Positions 27,234 through 36,350 of a stretch of DNA of 49,336 nucleotides are shown in pieces (positions within the stretch are counted from its first letter, which is position 1; every line of letters starts with the position of its first letter). Made by a program: the position numbers and the translations under genes. The DNA is taken from assembly GCA_947306755.1 (NCBI GenBank), contig CAMZHI010000007.1:1-49336 (forward strand), in the 5' to 3' direction. The notes under the pieces are model-generated. The model did not search any database. It saw only the letters and a program-made list of their open reading frames with translations, and was not told the DNA's origin. The DNA is from an uncultured Clostridia bacterium (GTDB lineage: Bacteria; Bacillota; Clostridia; TANB77; CAG-508).

Positions 27234-28178
27234 TTAACTATTCATCTCTCTTTCTCCATTATATTCATTTACCAAATATAGCGGTCTATTTTTGGTTTCA
27301 ACAAATATTCTACCTAAATATTCCCCTATAATACCAAATAATAAAATTTGTATTCCCGAAAAGAATAGTATCAATAAAATTATTGCTTGAAAAGCTTGTA
27401 TAAAAGTATGAATTATAATACACTTTGCAATAACATATATTGAATATATAAATAACATCATAAAAGTCGGAATAGCTAACCACGTTGCCAATTTTAATGG
27501 AGAAGTCGTAAATGAAGTGATTCCATCTATTGCTAAGTCAATTAACTTCATATAATTCCATTTAGTTTTTCCTGCAACTCTTGCATCTCTGTCATATAGA
27601 ACTTCTTTTTTCTTATACCCTATCCAACTAAACATACTTTTAGTATTTCTTTGAGATTCACGAAGTTTTTTTAACGCATTTATACATCTTCTATCTAACA
27701 GCCTAAAATCCCCTGTGTCTTTTTGAATCTCTATTTTAGTCATTTTTTGCAAAACTATATAATACATTTTAGATGTAAATTTCTTTAAAAATGTTTCTCC
27801 TTCTCTTGAACGTCTTTTAGCATATACATCATCATAGCCTTCTTCCCAGTATTTTACTAACTCAGGAATAAGCCCTGGTGGATCTTGTAAATCAGCATCA
27901 ATAAATATAGCACAATCGCCAGTTGCATAATCTAGTCCTGCTATCATAGCTATTTCTTTACCAAAATTTCTTGCAAAATCTATATAGCAATACCTTGAAT
28001 CTTTTTCTCTATATTCTTTTATTAATTCAATAGTCTTATCCTTACTTCCATCATTTACAAATAATATTTCAAATTCATATTGTTCCATATGGTCCATTAA
28101 TTCGTTCAATTTATCGTATAAAAATGGTAATGATTCTTCTTCATTGTATGCTGGAATTATAATACTTATTTTCTTCAT
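27234..28178 (-). CDS. Family 2 glycosyltransferase, GtrB/DPM-like, membrane bound
   Basis: A 314-residue protein with a GT-A domain (SIIIPAYNEEESLP at the start, FVNDGSKDKT, and metal-binding IDADLQDPP near residue 95), then KDTGDFRLLDRR and two C-terminal membrane helices. Such enzymes charge undecaprenyl phosphate with a sugar for later transfer outside the membrane by a GT-C protein. Polytopic candidates for that second step are encoded upstream in the same operon. AGAAGGG precedes ATG 28178. It is the last gene of the polysaccharide operon. Confidence 0.92.
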   Translation of the reverse strand: MKKISIIIPAYNEEESLPFLYDKLNELMDHMEQYEFEILFVNDGSKDKTIELIKEYREKDSRYCYIDFARNFGKEIAMIAGLDYATGDCAIFIDADLQDPPGLIPELVKYWEEGYDDVYAKRRSREGETFLKKFTSKMYYIVLQKMTKIEIQKDTGDFRLLDRRCINALKKLRESQRNTKSMFSWIGYKKKEVLYDRDARVAGKTKWNYMKLIDLAIDGITSFTTSPLKLATWLAIPTFMMLFIYSIYVIAKCIIIHTFIQAFQAIILLILFFSGIQILLFGIIGEYLGRIFVETKNRPLYLVNEYNGEREMNS

Positions 28179-28310
28179 TATTTCCCTTCTTTCTCAATTT
28201 AACCTTTTATAATAATGTATAAATCATGTCTTCATTTGTTAAATTAATTACCATTACATTAATAAAATAGAAATAAAGCTAAATATATTTTTTTATATAA
28301 CAGTTGTATT

Positions 28311-29255
28311 TTAATTTTGTTTTTTTAATTCCTTTTCTTTATCTTTACATTCATTTAATTTTATTTCAAAATCTTGTCTCGTTGTTTTTACTATAGTTTG
28401 CAGTATTAATCCACAGAAAAAAGATTGAATTGCACAAATAAAGAAAAATACACTTGTTAAAAATGATGGCATCCTTGGTACTAAACCTGTTTTTATATAA
28501 TCATGCAAAACAGGAACTAAAAAACATATTCCTATAAGTGTAAGTAGTGCTGATACCCATGAAAAAAATGATAATGGCTTATAGTTTTTATATAAAGAAA
28601 TTATTGTTTTTATTACCTTAAACCCATCTGAATATGTATTTAGCTTAGATGAACTTCCATCTGGTCTGTCTCTATATTCAATAATAAAATTTTCAACTCC
28701 TAAATTTTTATCTAATGTATGAATTGTCATTTCTGTTTCTATTTCGAAACCTTTAGATAGAATTGGAAAAGTCTTAACAAATTGGTAACTAAATGCTCTA
28801 TAACCTGTCATTACATCTCTTATATTGCTTTTATAAATCATATTGATTAACTTTCTTACTAATACATTTCCGATATTATGAAATGGTCTTTTATTTTCAG
28901 TAAAATAAGTTGAAGATAATCTATCTCCTATTACCATATCTACGTTTCTTTCTAATACAGCTTCACACATTTTCTTTGCATATTCAGCTGGATATGTGTC
29001 ATCACCATCTGTCATTATATAACATTCTGCATCAATTTCCCTAAACATTGTTCTTATTACATTGCCTTTTCCTTGTTTTCTTTCATACCTAACAACCGCT
29101 CCTGCTTCTTTAGCTATTTTATCTGTATTATCTTTTGAATTATTATCATAAACATATATTGTTGCTTCAGGAAGCTCTCTTTTAAAATCTTCTATTACTT
29201 TTTTTATAGTTTTACTTTCATTATAACATGGTATTAGTACTGCTATTTTATCCAT
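28311..29255 (-). CDS. Family 2 glycosyltransferase, dolichol-phosphate-mannose-synthase-like
   Basis: A 314-residue protein with a GT-A domain (VLIPCYNESKTIKKVI, VYDNNSKDNT, TDGDDTYP as the DxD-like motif, DVMTGYRAFS) and two C-terminal hydrophobic helices. It is a second lipid-linked-sugar synthase type, distinct in sequence from its neighbour at 27234. It probably uses a nucleotide sugar and a polyprenyl phosphate acceptor at the inner membrane face. The sugar cannot be deduced. The tail is strongly charged (ECKDKEKELKKQ). Confidence 0.9.
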   Translation of the reverse strand: MDKIAVLIPCYNESKTIKKVIEDFKRELPEATIYVYDNNSKDNTDKIAKEAGAVVRYERKQGKGNVIRTMFREIDAECYIMTDGDDTYPAEYAKKMCEAVLERNVDMVIGDRLSSTYFTENKRPFHNIGNVLVRKLINMIYKSNIRDVMTGYRAFSYQFVKTFPILSKGFEIETEMTIHTLDKNLGVENFIIEYRDRPDGSSSKLNTYSDGFKVIKTIISLYKNYKPLSFFSWVSALLTLIGICFLVPVLHDYIKTGLVPRMPSFLTSVFFFICAIQSFFCGLILQTIVKTTRQDFEIKLNECKDKEKELKKQN

Positions 29256-29293
29256 TTATAATCTCATTCCTTTCTATCTTTATAAATACTTTA

Positions 29294-30607
29294 TTAATTA
29301 TTGATTATTTTTTTAGTTTCTTTTTCAATCAATCTACTTTTGTATTTTATACCTATACACTCAATTAATATACAAAGTATAGCGAAAATAGTAATAGCTT
29401 GTAATCTAAATGTAAACCATGCATGAATTGTAGAATGTCCTGCAAATACAAAATACCAAACATATGGATATAAAGAAATCATTATGTATACTATTATTAT
29501 TTTCATATCTTTAATATTTTTCTTGTATTTTATCATACATATTAAACAAGCAATAATACTTATAAAAATCAAAGCAATTAATACATTATTAATCAGAAAA
29601 CTAAAATTTTCACTAATAGCTCCAAATCTTGTAATAGGATATTCTTCACTTCCATTTACTCGAAATAATATATTATTTATTGCAACAGTTATAGCATCTC
29701 TTTTTAATACAATAGAAGCAATAACCCACTTTGATACAAAAACTCCTATATATGATATACACCATATTATTGATAGTTTTATAACTTCAAAAATAGTTTT
29801 TATTATATTCAAATTATTTTCTTTTTTATTTTTAAGGAGTATCATAATTATTAGTGAAATGCCTAACGTTAATGCAGGAACAGTTAATAAGTCAAAAAAC
29901 ACTGTAAGCCCACCTATTATAAAAAATAAATATGGTAAATACTTTTCTAAATTTTTTTGAAAAAGTATGTTTATAATTATTATTGAAACCAATGTTATAG
30001 CAAATGCTCCTATATACTGCAAAGATATCGGAACTATAAAAAATCCTACTGCAATCATAGAGAAAACGAATGCTATAGCATGAAATACACTTAAATTTTT
30101 ATTAATATATATAGCTGCTATTACTAATAATATATTCATTACTATTATTAATAAAAAAATTATTTCTTCAAAATTTAAAAATAGTAATAATGGTCTTAAT
30201 ATAGTCTGAATTCCATGCCAATATCTAGAATACTCCTGATTATTATATATAGAATCATCATCCATTAGTTCTTCTAAAGAAACAAATTGATTTCCATTAA
30301 CTTCTGAATATCTTGAATTTTCAACTGCTCTTATAATAACACTTTCATCTTCTGTTTTTCCTTTATTAAAAGATGTATTTAAAATTAAAAGATCTGTAAA
30401 ACAATCTAATTTATCATTTTTTATATACTCTTTAAATATAGGATCATTATCCTTTGCTAAAATATAATCTTTAGATTCTTTTATATGATTTCTAATTCTT
30501 GTATTAGGTAAACTATATGAAATAATCATACCTAAACTAAAGACTAACACTATAATCAAAAATAAAACTAAATAATTTATACATGTTTTTATTATCTTCT
30601 TTTTCAT
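29294..30607 (-). CDS. Polytopic membrane protein of the polysaccharide operon
   Basis: A 437-residue protein with about ten hydrophobic segments and one larger soluble loop between the first and second (about residues 35-125). I see no definite family motif. Topology and position beside two lipid-linked-sugar synthases suggest a GT-C-type glycosyltransferase or an accessory of polymer modification. That is inference from context. The ribosome binding site AAGGAG is 14 nt from ATG 30607, which is long, so the exact start is a little uncertain. Confidence 0.65.
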   Translation of the reverse strand: MKKKIIKTCINYLVLFLIIVLVFSLGMIISYSLPNTRIRNHIKESKDYILAKDNDPIFKEYIKNDKLDCFTDLLILNTSFNKGKTEDESVIIRAVENSRYSEVNGNQFVSLEELMDDDSIYNNQEYSRYWHGIQTILRPLLLFLNFEEIIFLLIIVMNILLVIAAIYINKNLSVFHAIAFVFSMIAVGFFIVPISLQYIGAFAITLVSIIIINILFQKNLEKYLPYLFFIIGGLTVFFDLLTVPALTLGISLIIMILLKNKKENNLNIIKTIFEVIKLSIIWCISYIGVFVSKWVIASIVLKRDAITVAINNILFRVNGSEEYPITRFGAISENFSFLINNVLIALIFISIIACLICMIKYKKNIKDMKIIIVYIMISLYPYVWYFVFAGHSTIHAWFTFRLQAITIFAILCILIECIGIKYKSRLIEKETKKIINN

Positions 30608-30634
30608 TTTAAACTAATATTGCTCCTTATAATT

Positions 30635-32368
30635 TTAATAATTAAAGAAATATCCCTCACTTTTAGTTTCTAATTCTTTATTAACGGTATATTTATCAAT
30701 CCCTAAATCATCAAGTGTAAAAAGTGCTCCTTGTAATCCTATTTGATTAAGTTTTATTTGTACTCCTTCTTCTTTATGTTCATTATAATATGCTATAAAC
30801 TCATTCACCTTTTTTCCAATATATGCATCAGTATTTCTTACACTTCTTAAATTTGAATATGTAACCATACAAACATTAATAATCATCAATAAAGATACAA
30901 CACATCCTAAAACATATTTTACTCTTTTCTCTTTGTCCCATAGAAAATAACTTAATACTAATATTGGAACAGCATAAAAATATGGTATGTATCTTGCCCA
31001 ATAATTTCCATCTAATGCAAGTATTAAAAACATTGTAATTCCTAAAATTATACAATATGGAATTAACATATCCCATTTTTTATTTTTTACATACTCTACT
31101 ATAATATAAATTGTACCTATAAGAGATGCAATAAACACCACACTAAATAATGGCCCAAAACCACCCACTCTGATATCAGGTATACAATAATTCTTTATTT
31201 CTCCTTCTAAAATAGTAAAAGGAATTTTTAATGTTGGTTGTATATTTTCTTGAGAATATGTTGGAGAAACATTTTCCCCTTTAGAAAACATAGATATTAA
31301 AAATATTTCTAAATGGTTTTTGTCATTAAATGAATTTGGCTGTTCCATACGAACCATATTATCAACATGTCCTTTTCCATATAATGGATATAAAGGATGT
31401 CCAAAATCTAGAAAATTTTTAGTGTAAGAAGAAAAGCCAACTATTACAAGTGCAATAATTACTGTTATAGTATAGAAAATTGTATATGTTTTTAATTGTT
31501 TTATTCCTTCTTCTTTTGAAACCTTAAATGATCTTATTAGCCAATATACATAAAACGCAAAACAATATAATGCAGCAAATACAACTCCTGTAAATTTAAT
31601 ATTAATACATAAAATAATATTACATGCAAGTATTAATAAATTTTCTTTTTGATTTGTCTTATCTTTTTCACATTCTCTAATTAATCCATATATAATCATT
31701 AAAATAGAAAGCATTAATGCCGCATCAACATAATAATTAAATATTTGAACTACTGTAATAGCATTAAAGACCAATAAAAAAGGTATTAAAATACTTGTAA
31801 GTAAATTCCTTTTTTTATCTTTGTATAAATATGAAAACAATATTCCAAATGTACTATACATTAGAATTAATGTATAACCTTTTCCACTTTCAATATTTCC
31901 AGTTAATTTATATATAACTGCTGCAAATATTTCTGTTCCTTTTGCATAATGATCTATCCAAAGTGTATTTATATTTTCACTTGATACATCAAATGGATTT
32001 CCTCTTTCTTTATTTAATTCTTTGCTACTTTCATAATTTGGATTCCATCCATTTTTTAGACACCCTATTGCTAGTTTATGGTATGTATTTCCATCTGCTG
32101 TAGAGTCATATATTTTTCCCTCTACAATAGTTACTCCAACAAAAATCAGTAACGCAAGTATTATTGCTATTATATTAATCTTTTTGCTCTCTTTTTTATA
32201 AAAAAACATAAATAAAGCTATTGTTATTAGTGTAATTATTGGTAAATGTAAACTTGTAATTGTAACTTTGATAAAAAACAATAATGTCGTAATTATTAAT
32301 ATAAGGACTATTTCTAATAATAAGAATATAGATGACTTTTTCAATATTTCTATTATATTATTTTTCAT
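30635..32368 (-). CDS. Polytopic membrane protein, GT-C glycosyltransferase-like
   Basis: A 577-residue protein with about twelve hydrophobic segments. The first large external loop contains an acidic motif, YDSTADGNTYHKLAIG (about residues 87-102), in the position where GT-C enzymes carry catalytic acids. WIDHYAKGTEIFAA follows. It resembles PMT/ArnT-like transferases that take a sugar from a polyprenyl-phosphate carrier. The two GT2 synthases downstream could supply that donor. AGAAAGGA precedes ATG 32368. The substrate is unknown and the family assignment rests on topology and the acidic loop. Confidence 0.65.
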   Translation of the reverse strand: MKNNIIEILKKSSIFLLLEIVLILIITTLLFFIKVTITSLHLPIITLITIALFMFFYKKESKKINIIAIILALLIFVGVTIVEGKIYDSTADGNTYHKLAIGCLKNGWNPNYESSKELNKERGNPFDVSSENINTLWIDHYAKGTEIFAAVIYKLTGNIESGKGYTLILMYSTFGILFSYLYKDKKRNLLTSILIPFLLVFNAITVVQIFNYYVDAALMLSILMIIYGLIRECEKDKTNQKENLLILACNIILCINIKFTGVVFAALYCFAFYVYWLIRSFKVSKEEGIKQLKTYTIFYTITVIIALVIVGFSSYTKNFLDFGHPLYPLYGKGHVDNMVRMEQPNSFNDKNHLEIFLISMFSKGENVSPTYSQENIQPTLKIPFTILEGEIKNYCIPDIRVGGFGPLFSVVFIASLIGTIYIIVEYVKNKKWDMLIPYCIILGITMFLILALDGNYWARYIPYFYAVPILVLSYFLWDKEKRVKYVLGCVVSLLMIINVCMVTYSNLRSVRNTDAYIGKKVNEFIAYYNEHKEEGVQIKLNQIGLQGALFTLDDLGIDKYTVNKELETKSEGYFFNY

Positions 32369-32411
32369 ATTTGTTCAAAATCCTTTCTTAATTCGTAAAT
32401 AAGAATCATTC

Positions 32412-33188
32412 TTATAATTGTTCTGCAAATCCTTTTTGTAATTTATTAAAAATTAAATAACCTATCCAACAAGCAAATATTGATATTAGTATTAAACATG
32501 CTATCGGCTTTATTTCAGGCATTGTTTTATAGTAGAAAATACTTCTATATGCACCTATAATATATGTCATTGGATTAATATTTAATATCCATTTAAAATT
32601 ATCAGGAATAGAATCCACACTATACACAATTGGAGTTGCATAAAACAAAAGTTGTAAAAAAATTCCTATAAAATGCTGTAAATCTCTTAAATATACACAT
32701 ATACTTGTAACTATAAATGAAATCCAAATAAGTAAAATATATTGTGCAAATAATACTAATGGATATAATAAAATATACTTGCTAATTCCAACTCCTCCAA
32801 TGATTACAAAACCCAGTATTATTATTGTAGATATTAAAAAATTTACTGCTTCAGATGTTACAACTGATATTGGCAATATTTCTCTTGGAAAATAAACCTT
32901 TTTTAATATATTACCATTTTCTATACAGTTAAATGCCGCTCTTGATATTGTTGTTGAAAAAAATGTCCATGGAATTAAAGCACAACATAGAAATATTGCA
33001 TAGTTTTCCTGTGGATTTTTTAATATCATTTGGAAAACAATTGCATATACAGCTATTTGCAATAATGGGTTTAAAAATGACCATATAACTCCTAAAAAAG
33101 AATTTTTATATTTTCCTCTAATTTCTTTTTTTACACTTGTTTTTAATAATTCTCTATAATTGTATAAATTCTTAAATACTTTTAGCAT
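32412..33188 (-). CDS. ABC-2 type polysaccharide export permease (Wzm/TagG-like)
   Basis: A 258-residue permease with six hydrophobic segments and ABC-2 polysaccharide-exporter marks (RGKYKNSFLGVIWSFLNPLL near the N-terminus, LRDLQHFIGIFLQLLFYATPIVY, NPMTYIIGAYR). With the ATPase encoded at 35540 it would export a lipid-linked polysaccharide or teichoic-type polymer. GGAG lies 6-7 nt before ATG 33188. The GT2/GT4 gene sits between the two transporter genes, all closely spaced on one strand. Confidence 0.93.
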   Translation of the reverse strand: MLKVFKNLYNYRELLKTSVKKEIRGKYKNSFLGVIWSFLNPLLQIAVYAIVFQMILKNPQENYAIFLCCALIPWTFFSTTISRAAFNCIENGNILKKVYFPREILPISVVTSEAVNFLISTIIILGFVIIGGVGISKYILLYPLVLFAQYILLIWISFIVTSICVYLRDLQHFIGIFLQLLFYATPIVYSVDSIPDNFKWILNINPMTYIIGAYRSIFYYKTMPEIKPIACLILISIFACWIGYLIFNKLQKGFAEQL

Positions 33189-33202
33189 TTATAACTCCTT
33201 CT

Positions 33203-35527
33203 TTATATTCTTGCTATTTTTTTTATAATACTCTTTATTTTTGTTTTTTTTAGAAAATTTATTATTCCTGTTTTTTTAAGCACTTTTATAAATCCTCTCC
33301 ATAAGGGATTTCTCCATAGTCTTTCTTTAATTTTCATCATTATATATCTTCTTTTAGCCTTTTTATTCAAGTTATAATTACTTAAATAATCACTATCAAT
33401 ATCTTGTGGAAAATAATTTCTTATATCTAGCTGATTGTACATAACAATTAATTGTTTATATAAGTCTTTATTCACAACACTTAATGGATTTACTATAGTA
33501 CCTTTTTGAGTCATCTCTACAAAATCATCTTCCATTTTTTTAACCATTTGATTTACAGTATAACCATTTAATATTTTTTTTCTGCAATTGCTCTTAAGTG
33601 ATTCATCATTTAAGATTTCCTTAATCGCATTAGCATATCTTTCTATTTCTTCTTCTGAATAGTCTCTATTATAAAAGCCATCTATATCTGTTTGAATATT
33701 TTGAACAACTCTTCCACAACTAGAATCAACTAGTTCTTTCTGACCACCTACATCTGCAGTAACAACAGGTGTACCCATAGCTAAAGATTCATAAGTTGTA
33801 ATTGTCAATCCTTCAACAAGTGAACAAATTACACTTACATCAGCTAATTTGTAAAAAGGTTTTACATTTTTTTGCATTCCATAAAAAATAACATCTTTAT
33901 CTATTTTTTCTGATCTTGCTGTGTCCTTCATTTCTTGAAGAATATCGCCTTCGCCTACTACTAGCAAAAGTAGATTTTTATCTTCTTCTAATAGTTTTTT
34001 AAATACTTTTAGCATAAAAATTGGACGTTTTTCTTCTGATATTCTACACAAAAACAAAATGCATTTCTTTCCATCATACTTTTCTTTATGTTTTTCTATA
34101 GCCTTATTGTCAAAAATGTTAATCTTGGTCGAATCAAATTCTGTTTCATCTACACCTATATATACAGTTTCGACATTATCAACAGTTCTTTCCATATTAA
34201 CTATCATTGATTCTTTTAATTTTTTTGTACATGTATATGTTTTGTCCAAAAATCCATCTACAGCAATTGAATCTCTAGGATATTCTCCATTTCTCCAATG
34301 CCAATTTTCACTATGTAAATAATCAGTAAAAATAACATTTGGAAATTCTGATTTTAACCAAGGTATAACATAAAATCCAAAGTAACTATTAGATTGCATA
34401 ACTATATCAATATTTCTTGATTTTATAATATAGTGTATAAATCCTGGCCAATCTTGTCTATTTAAAAAACTAGTTAAGTCAAAAACTTCAGCATATTTTT
34501 CAAATCTCTGTCTCCAAATATAATCGGATGTTTCTGTTGTAACTATTGTAATATCAAATTTATTTTTATCTAATCTTGATATTAAATCATAATTAAACTT
34601 ATCTGCTCCACCGATTTTAAACCAAGGAAATATAAATAGTAATCTTATTTTTTCTCCTTTAATATTAATTGGTTTTTTATCCCATTGAAATATAGATGGA
34701 TAAGAATTATAATCTGATTTTGTAGTGGTTGGAAATTGAAGTGCAAATACCTCTTCTTTAACTTTGTTTGCTTGTTTTTTTATTAACTCATTAGCATACT
34801 TATCTTTTTCTTTATTTTTTCTAAAAGATTCAAGTATTCCTCCTTCTTTTTTATTTCTATACCAGAATCCATAATAATTCATTCTAATTGGACTATATCC
34901 TTTTTCAAGCATTCTAAGCCAAAGGTGCCAATCTTCATGAACATTTTCATCTCCTATATTATAGCCTCCAGCATCTAACAAATCTTTCTTTTTAATTAAA
35001 CTGCAAACTGGTATAATATTTTCTTTCTTCTCTACATCTAAACTAAAAATTTGCTTCCATAAAAATTCTCTACCATCAAAATTTGCCATATCAGCATAAA
35101 CCCAAGAATAGTCAGGATTTGTTTTTAAACTCCAATAGCTACATTCTAAATAAGTTGTGTCTATCACATCATCAGCATCTAACACAAATATCAAGTCACA
35201 GTTTGCTTTTGAAATTGCAATGTCTCTTGTAATAATCCTTCCATGATTTTCTTCGTTGTATATTTTTATCCTTGTGTCTAGACCTGAAATTTCATTTAAT
35301 ATTTCTTCTGTTCCTTCTTCAGTACTTCCATCATTTAATATAATCCATTCCCAATATGGAAAAGTTTGATTTATTACAGAATATGCTGTTTGCTTTATAT
35401 ATTCTTTACAGTTGTAATAGCCAGTAATTATACTAATTAAAGGCTCTCCATCATTTATTGATTGTATATGATTTAATTTTTGACCAGGTGCCATAGTATA
35501 ATCAAAATATTTTTCTTCTTCGTTCAT
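33203..35527 (-). CDS. Two-domain glycosyltransferase, GT2 plus GT4
   Basis: A 774-residue fusion. Residues about 30-260 form a GT2 domain (LISIITGYYNCKEYI, WIILNDGSTEEG, FVLDADDVIDT with its DxD motif, NVHEDWHLWLRML). Residues about 290-690 form a GT-B domain of family 4 (LLFIFPWFKIGGADKF, ILFLCRISEEKRP, VVGEGDI, SLVEGLTITTYESLAMGTPVV). A basic C-terminal tail follows. It would add two sugars in sequence at the cytosolic face during repeat-unit or polymer synthesis. AAAGGAG precedes ATG 35527. It lies between the ABC transporter genes. Confidence 0.93.
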   Translation of the reverse strand: MNEEEKYFDYTMAPGQKLNHIQSINDGEPLISIITGYYNCKEYIKQTAYSVINQTFPYWEWIILNDGSTEEGTEEILNEISGLDTRIKIYNEENHGRIITRDIAISKANCDLIFVLDADDVIDTTYLECSYWSLKTNPDYSWVYADMANFDGREFLWKQIFSLDVEKKENIIPVCSLIKKKDLLDAGGYNIGDENVHEDWHLWLRMLEKGYSPIRMNYYGFWYRNKKEGGILESFRKNKEKDKYANELIKKQANKVKEEVFALQFPTTTKSDYNSYPSIFQWDKKPINIKGEKIRLLFIFPWFKIGGADKFNYDLISRLDKNKFDITIVTTETSDYIWRQRFEKYAEVFDLTSFLNRQDWPGFIHYIIKSRNIDIVMQSNSYFGFYVIPWLKSEFPNVIFTDYLHSENWHWRNGEYPRDSIAVDGFLDKTYTCTKKLKESMIVNMERTVDNVETVYIGVDETEFDSTKINIFDNKAIEKHKEKYDGKKCILFLCRISEEKRPIFMLKVFKKLLEEDKNLLLLVVGEGDILQEMKDTARSEKIDKDVIFYGMQKNVKPFYKLADVSVICSLVEGLTITTYESLAMGTPVVTADVGGQKELVDSSCGRVVQNIQTDIDGFYNRDYSEEEIERYANAIKEILNDESLKSNCRKKILNGYTVNQMVKKMEDDFVEMTQKGTIVNPLSVVNKDLYKQLIVMYNQLDIRNYFPQDIDSDYLSNYNLNKKAKRRYIMMKIKERLWRNPLWRGFIKVLKKTGIINFLKKTKIKSIIKKIARI

Positions 35528-35539
35528 CTTATTTCTCCT

Positions 35540-36283
35540 TTAACTTGTCGCTTTTATATAAGCATCAACCACATCTTCTGTTTTTCCATCCATTTTAATT
35601 TTTCCTTCGCATAACCATACTGCTCTGTCACATAGTCTTTTTACAGATTGCATACTATGTGTTACAAATACCATAGTTTTTCCAGAATTTTTTAATTCCT
35701 GCATTTTATTAAAGCATTTATTTTGAAAATGTTCATCTCCTACAGATAGTATTTCATCAATTAAAAGAATATCAGCATCTACATTGATTGCAACAGAAAA
35801 AGCAAGTCTCATATACATTCCAGAAGAATATGTTCTTACTGGATTATCTATAAAAGGCCTAAGTTCTGAAAATTCAATAATATCCTCTATCCTCTCATCT
35901 ATTTGCTTTTTAGTTAAACCAAATATAGAAGCATTAAAATAAATATTCTCTCTTCCAGAAAAATCTGGGTGAAATCCTGCACCAAGCTCTAGTAGAGAGG
36001 TTAATTTCCCTTCTGTTATAATCTTACCTTTATTTGGATATATAATTTTTGTCATAAGTTTTAATAATGTTGATTTTCCACTACCATTTGTGCCAATTAG
36101 AGCTACTACTTCACCTTTTTTTATTTTTAGATTAATTCCTTTTAATACTTCTCTTTTTTGTTTTTTATTTCTTGTAAAAAGAAATAGTATTTTTTCTTTT
36201 ACCGTATTTGCTCTATCTAAATATACATTAAAAGTTTTATATACATCATCAACTATTATTTTGTATTCTTCTTGATCTTTCAT
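35540..36283 (-). CDS. Polysaccharide export ABC transporter ATPase (Wzt/TagH-like)
   Basis: A 247-residue ATPase. It has a Walker A in LIGTNGSGKSTLLK (Gly64 to Thr72), the LLELGAGFHPDFSGRENIY stretch typical of the O-antigen/teichoic subfamily, the signature TYSSGMYMRLAFSVA, Walker B ILLIDEILSVGDEHF, and the switch His in FVTHS. There is no extra C-terminal carbohydrate-binding domain, so it is the short form. It pairs with the permease encoded at 32412. Confidence 0.95.
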   Translation of the reverse strand: MKDQEEYKIIVDDVYKTFNVYLDRANTVKEKILFLFTRNKKQKREVLKGINLKIKKGEVVALIGTNGSGKSTLLKLMTKIIYPNKGKIITEGKLTSLLELGAGFHPDFSGRENIYFNASIFGLTKKQIDERIEDIIEFSELRPFIDNPVRTYSSGMYMRLAFSVAINVDADILLIDEILSVGDEHFQNKCFNKMQELKNSGKTMVFVTHSMQSVKRLCDRAVWLCEGKIKMDGKTEDVVDAYIKATS

Positions 36284-36350
36284 TTACAATTATTCCTCTC
36301 TTTAGCTTTATACAAGAATCTTTCTTGAATTTTTTAATTATATCATAAAT